The notes under the pieces: model-generated
What the model saw: only the letters and a program-made list of their open reading frames with translations
Told to the model about the DNA's origin: nothing
The model's database searches: none
Shown: positions 7,632-13,515 of the stretch, one piece after another
Numbering within the stretch: position 1 is the stretch's first letter
Layout of the letters: every line of letters begins with the position of its first letter
Assembly: GCA_964415045.1 (NCBI GenBank)
Contig: CAYPZL010000107.1
Span: forward strand, 1-19,247
Reading direction: 5' to 3'
Source of the DNA: CAYPZL01 sp964415045
GTDB taxonomy: Bacteria > Planctomycetota > Phycisphaerae > Sedimentisphaerales > Anaerobacaceae
Length of the DNA: 19,247 nt
Position numbers and translations under genes: made by a program

Positions 7632-8510
7632 CTCGCTCACTGTAACGGCGATGGAATCGGTAACGGCGCTGATCGCGGCCGCGGCGTGGTGGCGGGCGCC
7701 CAACCCCCGGGGCAATTCAAACTCTTCCTGGCTTGCGGTCCGGATATACGCACCGCAAGTCTCCATCACACCGTCGCTGCGAACGATGAATGCCCCGTCG
7801 AGCGTGGCCAACTCCTTCACGGTCTCTTCGAGAGAGGCGTCCAGAATATTCCGCTCGTTGGGAGGATAGCCCCGGAAGGGGTTGAGAACGAGCTGGCGTG
7901 TCAGCGGGATCACATGCTCGGTGTCTCCAAGCACGAACATGGCCCCCAGCGCCCGGCCTTCGCGACCTTCGCTGCCCAGTTCGGAGGCGATATCCACGAC
8001 CCGTTCGATCACTTCGGGCAAGATACGCGATGGAGTCTGCGTCAGATCCATTCCGGAAGTGAAAATCTCATATTCGCGGCCCACCTCGGTCACGATGATG
8101 GTATCGAGGGTCTTGGTCGCGGCCAATCCGGAAAGAAAGACAATGCGGTCGCCGTGCTTGATCAGGCCCCGCGACAAGGCCAGAAAAACAGCGATCTTGA
8201 CTTGGCCCATCCGCGTCAGCGGAACGTTGGGAATGCGGACGCACTTCAGACACCCATCCGACGTGTTTTTCTCCTCCGCCCGGCCCTTGGTCACACAAAA
8301 AACCCGGGCTTTCAACGAGCCGGCCAGTTCGAGCGTTGGGTTGTCCAGGGCGTCGACGTACACAAACAGCGCGGTCGCGTTGCAGGACTCCACGATGCTT
8401 GCCACGTGCTGGAGCAGGCTGTTCGTGATGGTCTGGGCCGACTGATTCGCCTTGCCCGCCTCCTCCCGATCAATGTCCGCTTGAAACGAATCTGCGGGTT
8501 TCTTTGCCAT
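7500..8510 (-). CDS. dacZ: DacZ-like diadenylate cyclase (c-di-AMP synthase) with N-terminal pyruvate-kinase-C-like domain
   Basis: Residues about 205-310 form a DAC (DisA_N) domain with both signature motifs: Asp238-Gly239-Ala240 in LDGAFIVRSDG and Arg273-His-His-Ala-Ala in GARHHAAAAIS (canonical RHR; His replaces the second Arg). DAC enzymes condense two ATP into c-di-AMP, which controls potassium and osmolyte uptake and wall homeostasis in many bacteria. The N-terminal half (about 25-150, with YVDALDNPTLEL, GQVKIAVFLALSRG and DRIVFLSG) resembles the C-terminal domain of pyruvate kinase. That arrangement, with no membrane helices and no DisA DNA-binding part, is the one described for archaeal DacZ. 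The product is soluble, 336 residues, with a Lys/Arg-rich tail. Its 3' end overlaps the convergent SRPBCC gene by 132 bases. The symbol is assigned by architecture, not by alignment. Confidence 0.83.
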   Translation of the reverse strand: MAKKPADSFQADIDREEAGKANQSAQTITNSLLQHVASIVESCNATALFVYVDALDNPTLELAGSLKARVFCVTKGRAEEKNTSDGCLKCVRIPNVPLTRMGQVKIAVFLALSRGLIKHGDRIVFLSGLAATKTLDTIIVTEVGREYEIFTSGMDLTQTPSRILPEVIERVVDIASELGSEGREGRALGAMFVLGDTEHVIPLTRQLVLNPFRGYPPNERNILDASLEETVKELATLDGAFIVRSDGVMETCGAYIRTASQEEFELPRGLGARHHAAAAISAVTDSIAVTVSESTGSVTIFRGGRIVTEIQKPRSTRQKSRLLRTYPQKKEGSPSE

Positions 8511-8628
8511 GTGCGCCCCTTTGGCTCAAGGGCAAAATTGTCGGAACTACCTGCGTCAAATCCTGTTTATCTCTATCGAACGACGGGACGACCGGCTTCA
8601 CGTTTTTGGGCATGCCATAGAAAAGGTA

Positions 8629-8676
8629 AAGCCCCTGCGGTGCGGAGGGAGAGGAAGCGAGACTACGCAGGGGCTT
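8629..8676 (-). promoter_or_regulatory. 11-bp perfect inverted repeat in the leader of the diadenylate cyclase gene
   Basis: AAGCCCCTGCG at 8629-8639 is the exact reverse complement of CGCAGGGGCTT at 8666-8676, with a 26-base purine-rich (plus strand) loop between. On the minus strand it would form a stable RNA stem about 120 bases before the start codon. It begins at the predicted start of RNA from the proximal promoter. No T-run long enough for an intrinsic terminator follows. Function unknown; an RNA stability or regulatory element is possible. Confidence 0.5.
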
Positions 8677-8683
8677 GTAGTGC

Positions 8684-8712
8684 AATATCAGTTGTCAATG
8701 ACGTTACGTCAA
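8684..8712 (-). promoter_or_regulatory. Candidate proximal promoter of the diadenylate cyclase gene
   Basis: Read on the minus strand: TTGACG (8712-8707), 17 bases, GATATT (8689-8684). Matches to the sigma-70 consensus are five of six and four of six. RNA would start near 8677, directly at the 11-bp stem. The -35 box lies within a perfect palindrome. Confidence 0.35.
8699..8711. promoter_or_regulatory. Palindrome overlapping the -35 box, possible operator
   Basis: TGACGT-T-ACGTCA is a perfect 6-bp inverted repeat around one base. It covers most of the proximal -35 hexamer, the usual place for a repressor site. The regulator is unknown. Confidence 0.35.
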
Positions 8713-8911
8713 AAAACTTCCTTGTTCACGCATGTACGATCCGCTCCCACCCGGGGTTCAAAGTCAACCGTACTATTTTTCAAAATTTCCAGCGGATCCA
8801 ATCATCTCGGCAAGCCCGGCACAGTTCGCTGCACTCACAGAAAATCTGAATCCTTGCGTTATAAGGGCCGGAACTGCCCCCTTTCCCCACCCATTGGGAA
8901 AGTCTGTTGTG

Positions 8912-8939
8912 ATTTTACTCGGTGCTTCGTATCTGTCAA
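8912..8939 (-). promoter_or_regulatory. Candidate distal promoter of the diadenylate cyclase gene
   Basis: Read on the minus strand: TTGACA (8939-8934, perfect -35), 16 bases, TAAAAT (8917-8912, five of six). This is the best sigma-70 match I found in the window. RNA would start near 8905 and give a leader of about 395 bases before the ATG at 8510, including both hairpins. Confidence 0.5.
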
Positions 8940-9008
8940 GAGTTTTTTTTAACCTTCTCGAATTCTCAACCATTTTCGCCGGGGCAATCACCCAAATACG
9001 GCAGGGCA

Positions 9009-9242
9009 TTAAGGCTTTTTCACCATCAGATCGAGGTCCTCCAGGAGCGATTGGAGGTCTTCCTCATGCTCGACCTCCTGTTCCAGTATCTGCAAAACGA
9101 TGTTGTAAGTAGCCGGATCAGTCGTTTGCGTCGTCTTCAGCAGCTTCTGGTAGGTGGCAATAGCGCATTGCTCGCCCTTGATGTTTTGCTCCAGGATGAC
9201 CCGGACGTAGGGATCGTCGGGAGCAGGAGCAGAAGGCTGCAC
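9009..9242 (-). pseudogene. C-terminal fragment of a ferritin-like di-iron protein
   Basis: The frame encodes PYVRVILEQNIKGEQCAI, then helical sequence ending EQEVEHEEDLQSLLEDLD. This is the second helix pair of a ferritin or bacterioferritin-like fold, with Glu24 and the ExxH pair Glu56/His59. The first helix pair, needed for a complete di-iron site, is missing. A GTG at 9242 could start a 77-residue product, but it has no ribosome binding site, and an in-frame TGA lies only seven codons upstream. Immediately upstream the sequence changes to a sterol-desaturase-like reading frame, so the fragment seems to result from a deletion or a false join. A short expressed half-ferritin that dimerises cannot be excluded. 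It is a different protein from the intact rubrerythrin-like one at 10224. Confidence 0.65.
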
Positions 9243-9442
9243 AAGCCGAAGCCGCTGCTTTCAATCCAGCCGGCGCCCAGCAAACCAACGCCGCGCACCG
9301 CCAGAGAGCCGACCGCGAGCACACACACGGCCATCACCAGATTGACCGCCAGGCGTCGTGCCAGAGGGCTCGCGCGCCGCCGCAGCGGAACCACATGCTC
9401 GGCAACGAACAACGACCCGAAGACACCCGGAAGTAACAGCAT
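9242..9442 (-). pseudogene. N-terminal fragment of a sterol desaturase/fatty acid hydroxylase-like membrane protein
   Basis: From the ATG at 9442 the frame reads MLLLPGVFGSLFVAEHVVPLRRRA, then a second hydrophobic segment (LAVNLVMAVCVLAVGSLAV) and ends its resemblance at WIESSGFGL. The AE(R/H)xxPLRRR element, followed by RRLxVNL and a membrane segment, matches the start of this family as I remember it. The histidine motifs that hold the di-iron centre in the complete enzyme (about 250-300 residues) are all absent, because after residue 67 the frame runs into ferritin-like DNA in another phase. The remaining product would be inactive. The family call rests on about 65 residues. Confidence 0.5.
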
Positions 9443-9900
9443 CTTTCATATCGCCATCGTTGCTCGTCTTCCCTGTCTGCAACATGTTACCGCCTCAGCC
9501 GACAACGCGTAATTTCTCGAGACAAGTCGGCATCGGCCAAATCTGTGAATTGCGCCGCGGCCAGGGTATCGGCCTCGGCGATCATGCCAGCCGGGCACAT
9601 CACTGCCGACCGCCAGGAAAGAGCCGGCCAGGGCCGCCCCAAAACTGACGGCACACGCGACAACCAGTTTCATGACATCCCTGCCGGCCATTTTCGGGCT
9701 TTCGAGCACAAGAACTCCACTTGACCGCCGTCCACATTGTGCGCAAGATCAAAAGTGCCAAACAAAGCAATTTTGCAGAACAAAGGACCGGCCCATCAGT
9801 AGGAATATCGCAGCAGGTCAATTGACCGTGCCCATGCGGCCGGCTGCACTTTGCCGGGCAATACGAGCGTCCTGGATCGATAAGACAAGGAGGCGCCACG
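9443..9900. other. Apparently degenerate or non-coding region
   Basis: No intact gene is supported in these 458 bases. On the minus strand, from the ATG at 9673, a plausible signal-peptide-like segment (MKLVVACAVSFGAALAGSFL) runs into poorly coding sequence. A neighbouring frame (about 9585-9487, beginning MIAEADTLAAAQFTDLADAD) has protein-like composition, so one indel may have split a short exported protein. The rest, about 9710-9886, shows nothing beyond weak promoter-like hexamers. AAGGAGG at 9887-9893 is the ribosome binding site of the next gene. Confidence 0.35.
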
Positions 9901-10104
9901 ATGGCCGAAGAGAAGATGCAGCACAACGTAGACTGCGGCGACGCCGAACACGGCAAGCACCTCTGTTTCCTGATGTACGAAGGGTATCATCTCAACAGCA
10001 AGGAAGCCTACAAAGCGCTGGTGCAAGAGGCGGAGTTTCGGTGCCAGAAGTGTGGTCGAACCGCCAAGGCCGCCGGAAGCCTGTGCGAACCGATTCGCCT
10101 GTGA
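9901..10104 (+). CDS. Small Cys-rich, probably zinc-binding protein of unknown function
   Basis: A 67-residue soluble protein with a strong ribosome binding site (AAGGAGG, 9887-9893, seven bases before the ATG). It has Cys12 (VDCGDAEHGKHLC), Cys22, a Cys48-x-x-Cys51 pair in FRCQKCGR and Cys62 (SLCEPIRL), plus His8, His17, His20 and His30. The CxxC with a later Cys, together with the upstream Cys/His residues, suggests one zinc ribbon-like site. The middle part (GYHLNSKEAYKALVQ) is helical and resembles small conserved planctomycete and deltaproteobacterial proteins I cannot name with certainty. The rubrerythrin-like gene follows after 119 bases on the same strand. A role in metal or redox stress would fit the neighbour but is inference only. 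Confidence 0.7.
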   Translation: MAEEKMQHNVDCGDAEHGKHLCFLMYEGYHLNSKEAYKALVQEAEFRCQKCGRTAKAAGSLCEPIRL

Positions 10105-10223
10105 TCAGGCACGCCAGAGACGCCGGCAAGACAAAGACCGACCGCCGGCATCCTGCGCGCGACACAGAAGACGCAGGCGCGCTTGCCTCAGCGCTAACCG
10201 TGTGACTGTCGAAAGGGAGACCC

Positions 10224-10724
10224 ATGGATATCTTTGCATTTGCCCTGGAGAAAGAAAAATACGCCGAGCAGTACTACCGCGAACTCGCCGACAAGGCCGA
10301 CCACGCGGGTCTGAAGAACATCCTGACCATGCTGGCCAACGACGAAGTGGCGCACTATCAAGCCGTCGAGCAGATCAAAACCGCCACACCGGAGGCCGTG
10401 ACGGAGACGCCCGTGTTGAGCAACGCCAAAGAGGTCTTCGAGAAAATGCGCGGCTCGGCCGAAAAATTCGATTTCACCATCAGCGAGGTGGATTTGTACC
10501 GGAAGGCTTGTGACATCGAGCAGGAGAGCAGAAAATACTATCTCGAAAAAGCCCGCGAGGTGCAAGACGACGGCCAGAAGAGAATCTTTGAGAAACTGGC
10601 GGAAGAGGAGAACAAACACATGGTGCTGGTGCAGAGCATCTGCGACTTTGTGTCCCGGCCGGAAACGTACCTGGAGAACGCCGAATTCTGTCATTTCGAC
10701 GATTACGCGGAAGATGAGTTCTAA
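10224..10724 (+). CDS. Rubrerythrin-like/ferritin-like di-iron protein
   Basis: This 166-residue helical protein shows the internal repeat of ferritin-like di-iron proteins. The first helix pair has EKEKYAEQYYREL and NDEVAHYQ (Glu41-x-x-His44); the second has DIEQESRKYYLEKA and EEENKHMVL (Glu129-x-x-His132). The carboxylates in helices 1 and 3 (Glu9/Glu11 and Glu99/Glu101 region) complete a plausible site. The C-terminal rubredoxin domain of classical rubrerythrin is absent; the tail is short and acidic and contains single Cys residues. Members of this group are linked to peroxide reduction and iron handling, mostly in anaerobes. A ribosome binding site, AAAGGGAG, lies about seven bases before the ATG. 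It shares strand and possibly transcript with the small Cys-rich gene before it. Confidence 0.87.
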   Translation: MDIFAFALEKEKYAEQYYRELADKADHAGLKNILTMLANDEVAHYQAVEQIKTATPEAVTETPVLSNAKEVFEKMRGSAEKFDFTISEVDLYRKACDIEQESRKYYLEKAREVQDDGQKRIFEKLAEEENKHMVLVQSICDFVSRPETYLENAEFCHFDDYAEDEF

Positions 10725-10830
10725 CTGAACTTGCCGGGCCATCACGCGCATTCGGGGATTGCCCACAAAGACGTCCCGGTGTTTGTGAATGCGAAGCTCG
10801 ACCTCGAGCCGCCCTTCCGAGCAAGCCAGA

Positions 10831-11460
10831 TTAGCCGGAGGCGTCTGCCAGGGACCGCTTCAAATCCGCTTCGAGCCGCTCCAGGATCTGAGTCAGGCAT
10901 TGGTCAAGCGCCTTGACGAGGGCATCGGCGGTCCGGGCCTCGAGCGGGTTCGACGCCCCATACACCTTGCCGAAAACAATCGTCTCGTCAGCATCTTCGC
11001 TGGCAAGAAGAAAACAATGCAGTTCCATGACCGCTTTTGGAGCGGACGCATCACTCAGGTCGCCGTAGAGCGTCGTGATGTTCCCCTCCAGGGTGTACGT
11101 CGGCTCCAGCCGGCTGCCCGGCGCCAGAACGCGCTCGAACATACCGGAGCGGGCCAGCCACAGGCGGGTCTTCTCGGTAACCATCACCGCCGGCGCCACG
11201 AGAAATTCGTGGTAGTAATCGGCCTCGTAAACGAGCTCGTCCCGGCGATAGACCAACCCCGGGTCGGCAAAGGCTGCATCGATAGTGAATCGCCGAACCT
11301 CCAGGACGGCACCGGTCTGCATCGCGGCCGGCTCGCCCGGCCGGACCGCTTCCAGAATATAGTATCGCTTGTCGACGGCGGTTCGCGCGCAACCGCTCAA
11401 GGTCAGCAGGAGCGCGGCCCAGATGAGGCACGCGGAAAATCTAACTGAATGGAACGTCAT
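10831..11460 (-). CDS. ABC-type transport auxiliary lipoprotein (PqiC/DUF330-like) of the Mla/MCE operon
   Basis: The protein starts with a signal peptide ending in the lipobox Leu-Ser-Gly-Cys24, so it should be lipid-anchored. The mature part opens with RYYILEAVRPGEP, the typical YYxL start of the ABC transport auxiliary lipoprotein family. It has VLEVRRFTIDAAFADPGLVYR and a closing helix rich in Leu and Glu (about 180-205). Such lipoproteins work with MCE proteins in lipid transport across the periplasm. Its ATG overlaps the stop of the MlaD gene by four bases (11457-11460), which points to translational coupling. It is the last gene of the four-gene operon and converges with the rubrerythrin-like gene across 106 bases. 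Confidence 0.85.
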   Translation of the reverse strand: MTFHSVRFSACLIWAALLLTLSGCARTAVDKRYYILEAVRPGEPAAMQTGAVLEVRRFTIDAAFADPGLVYRRDELVYEADYYHEFLVAPAVMVTEKTRLWLARSGMFERVLAPGSRLEPTYTLEGNITTLYGDLSDASAPKAVMELHCFLLASEDADETIVFGKVYGASNPLEARTADALVKALDQCLTQILERLEADLKRSLADASG

Positions 11461-12680
11461 TTCAACGCCTCCGATTTGGCTGGTGGTTTGCTGAGAATCA
11501 ACTGCGACGGACGCTTCTTCAACGCACCGGTCAGTTCCTTGAGGTTATCCGAGATCTCACGAAAATTCGCAATGATGACCTCGATTTCCGGGCGCTCGGT
11601 GGCAACCAGCTTATCGATGCGCTGCAAGGCGCTGTTGAGACGGGCCACCGTCTCGGCCAGATTCGTTTGGTCGGAAAGCTCACCCGAGCCCGCCAGGAGC
11701 CGGCGCAGATTGTCGTTGGTCACCCGGATCTCGGCGACAAACTGCTGGATTTCCTGGCTGAGCCGGGGGATATCCGCATCCGCCACTGCCTGGTCCAGCG
11801 AAGCGAGCAGTCGCCCGAGGTCTTCATTCATGCTCTCGGTATCCAGCGCCGCGATTTTCTGCCTCGTCTCGGCCAACAGATCGCGGGCCTCCCGACTGAG
11901 CCGCGGCACGTTCGCGTCCGCCACCGTCGCGTTCAGGGACACCAGCAACTCCTGGGTAGCCTGGCTGATCTTCTCGGCCTCGATAGCGGCCACCTTCGCG
12001 CGGGTTTCTTTTAGTAGACTGGAGGTCTCGGCGCTGAGCTCTGCCACGTTGACGTCCGAAATAGCCGCATCCAGCGAGGCAAAGACGTTCTCCAGAGACG
12101 CGGCCAGACCTTCGACGTCGATCTCTTGCAGCCGCAGAAGGATCTTGTCGATGGAGTCCTTCATCGTGGTCAGCTCACCCGGAGCAGACGGCACGTAGGA
12201 GTACAAGGGCTCCCACGGGACTTCCAGGATTCCAAACCGGTTGGGATCGACATAGTTCGCTTCCAGGTAGGCCTGGCCGGTGAGGATATTGGATGTAATT
12301 CGCACGCGGAGTCCGCGCTCGATCATCTGTTTCAGAATCGTCCCGGCCGGCTCGTCTGCCAGTTCGGGAAAAACGGCCTTCGGAGCCGAGCACACCACCC
12401 TGACGTAGGGCTCGTATTCCGAGACGGTCGCGCTGTCCTGATCCAGATCGTATTCACTGCCCACGAATCCAATCTTCTCCACCTGCCCGATGCGAACGCC
12501 CCGAAACTCCACCGGCGAGCCGACACTCAACCCCGTGATGGATTCGTCAAAATAAGTCTCGAAATACATCTTGTCCTGTGCGAGCATGCCGGCACCGAAG
12601 ATCACAACCGCGGCCACGATCATGACGACGGCACAAATAACGAACAGCCCTATTTTGAAATAATGCGGCTTCGTGCTCAT
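11457..12680 (-). CDS. mlaD: MlaD-type MCE domain protein with repeat-containing helical C-terminus
   Basis: The substrate-binding part of an Mla-type phospholipid transporter. Numbered from the ATG at 12680, there is one membrane anchor (about 6-32) and one MCE domain (about 36-165, with SITGLSVGSPVEFRGVRIGQ and the later LTGQAYLE). A long helical region (about 170-370) follows, with three 46-residue repeats, and a basic tail. The start at 12680 is preferred over the ATG at 12686 because GGGTGG sits six bases before it but directly against the other. E. coli MlaD is only about 180 residues, so the helical extension is more like PqiB/YebT or Mce-type proteins, where helices form a needle toward the outer membrane. 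It is followed by an overlapping lipoprotein gene and preceded by mlaF (55-base gap). Confidence 0.9.
   Translation of the reverse strand: MSTKPHYFKIGLFVICAVVMIVAAVVIFGAGMLAQDKMYFETYFDESITGLSVGSPVEFRGVRIGQVEKIGFVGSEYDLDQDSATVSEYEPYVRVVCSAPKAVFPELADEPAGTILKQMIERGLRVRITSNILTGQAYLEANYVDPNRFGILEVPWEPLYSYVPSAPGELTTMKDSIDKILLRLQEIDVEGLAASLENVFASLDAAISDVNVAELSAETSSLLKETRAKVAAIEAEKISQATQELLVSLNATVADANVPRLSREARDLLAETRQKIAALDTESMNEDLGRLLASLDQAVADADIPRLSQEIQQFVAEIRVTNDNLRRLLAGSGELSDQTNLAETVARLNSALQRIDKLVATERPEIEVIIANFREISDNLKELTGALKKRPSQLILSKPPAKSEALK
11673..12086 (-). repeat. Three tandem 46-residue (138-base) repeats in the MlaD helical region
   Basis: Units start at VFASLD (12086), LLVSLN (11948) and LLASLD (11810) and run to about 11673. 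Each carries the pattern SL(D/N)xxxxDxNxxxLSxE followed, in the first two, by LLxETRxKxAA. The DNA has diverged, so the duplications are old. Confidence 0.75.
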
Positions 12681-12735
12681 TTGCATCCACCCGAAAGAGA
12701 ATTGACTTCAACCATTCACGCCCCTGTCCTCCGCT

Positions 12736-13509
12736 CTACGCCGATTCCGATCCTCTCGCTTCGCGCCGGAAGAACTGACGAACCGCCGGGTCCTCACTGC
12801 GGTCGCGCAGCTCCTGCGGCTTGCCCGTCGCGATGATGGTCTTCCGGGCCTTGTCCAGCATGATCACACGCTGAGCCACGGCAAAAATGCTCGCCAGCTC
12901 GTGCGTGACAACAACAAACGTAATGTGCAAGCTCTCGGATAATTCCAGAATCAACTCATCGAGCTGGGCGGCCGTGATGGGATCGAGACCGGCCGAGGGC
13001 TCGTCGAGAAAAAGAACCTCCGGGTCCAGCGCCAGCGCCCGGGCGATGGCGGCGCGTTTGCGCATGCCGCCGCTCAGCTCGGAAGGCATCTTGTACACCG
13101 CATCCTGCAGCCCCACGGCGCTGAGCTTCATCTGTGCGATCGCTTCCATCGCCTCGCCGGGCAGATCGGTGAACTCCTCCAGAACGAGAGAGATGTTTTC
13201 AATCAGGTTCATCGATCCGAACAATGCGCCGCTCTGGTAGGAGACACCGATCTTCTTCAGTACGGCCAAACGCTCGGCTCCCTGGGCCGTAACGATGTCG
13301 GTGCCGTCGATCAAGACCTGCCCGCGCATGGGCGTGCGCAGTCCGATCATGTGCTTGAGCAGCGTGCTCTTGCCGCAGCCGGACCCTCCCAGGATGGTAA
13401 AGACCTCCCCGGGCTGAACATCGAAGTTGATGTCCTCGAGTATTACCGTGCGGCCGTAGCCGGCCGTCAGGTCCTTCACCTGGATGATGGGCTCGGCGCT
13501 TTCGCTCAT
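12736..13509 (-). CDS. mlaF: ABC transporter ATP-binding protein, MlaF type
   Basis: A complete 257-residue ABC ATPase. Visible motifs are Walker A GGSGCGKST (41-49), the Q-loop Gln92 in SYQSGALF, the signature LSGGMRKRAAIARAL (145-159), Walker B VLFLDEP (165-171, catalytic Glu170) and the switch His203 in VTHEL. The SGALFGSMNLIENI stretch after the Q-loop and KRAAIARAL are typical of the Mla/Ttg2 group of lipid transporters. It should power the MlaE permease from the cytoplasmic side. The gene starts six bases after the mlaE stop codon, so the two are almost certainly co-translated. Confidence 0.94.
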   Translation of the reverse strand: MSESAEPIIQVKDLTAGYGRTVILEDINFDVQPGEVFTILGGSGCGKSTLLKHMIGLRTPMRGQVLIDGTDIVTAQGAERLAVLKKIGVSYQSGALFGSMNLIENISLVLEEFTDLPGEAMEAIAQMKLSAVGLQDAVYKMPSELSGGMRKRAAIARALALDPEVLFLDEPSAGLDPITAAQLDELILELSESLHITFVVVTHELASIFAVAQRVIMLDKARKTIIATGKPQELRDRSEDPAVRQFFRREARGSESA

Positions 13510-13515
13510 GTCCGG

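Larger units (their letters stand above)
8511..9008. other. Long intergenic region upstream of the diadenylate cyclase gene
   Basis: No convincing gene is seen in these 498 bases. Open frames here lack family resemblance and a ribosome binding site. The stretch is more AT-rich than its surroundings, especially 8690-9000, and holds the two minus-strand promoter candidates, the palindrome and the 11-bp hairpin listed separately. A smaller hairpin, CTTTCCC (8881-8887) with GGGAAAG (8896-8902) and an 8-base loop, falls just after the distal promoter. The whole region reads best as a regulatory leader for the gene starting at 8510. Confidence 0.5.

Noticed and set aside
8629..8676. Hairpin as an intrinsic terminator
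   Set aside because: The loop is 26 bases and no run of T follows the stem on either strand, so a regulatory leader element is more likely.
8470..8685. Upstream minus-strand small open frame running into the cyclase start
   Set aside because: It has no ribosome binding site, begins within the hairpin and overlaps the cyclase start in another frame. A leader peptide is conceivable but unsupported.
8732..9112. Plus-strand open frame in the AT-richer gap
   Set aside because: No ribosome binding site or recognisable domain, it overlaps the ferritin-like fragment in antisense, and promoter signals fall inside it.
9446..9709. TspO-like protein suggested by the hydrophobic N-terminus
   Set aside because: Only about 28 residues are hydrophobic and none of the Trp-rich motifs of TspO follow.
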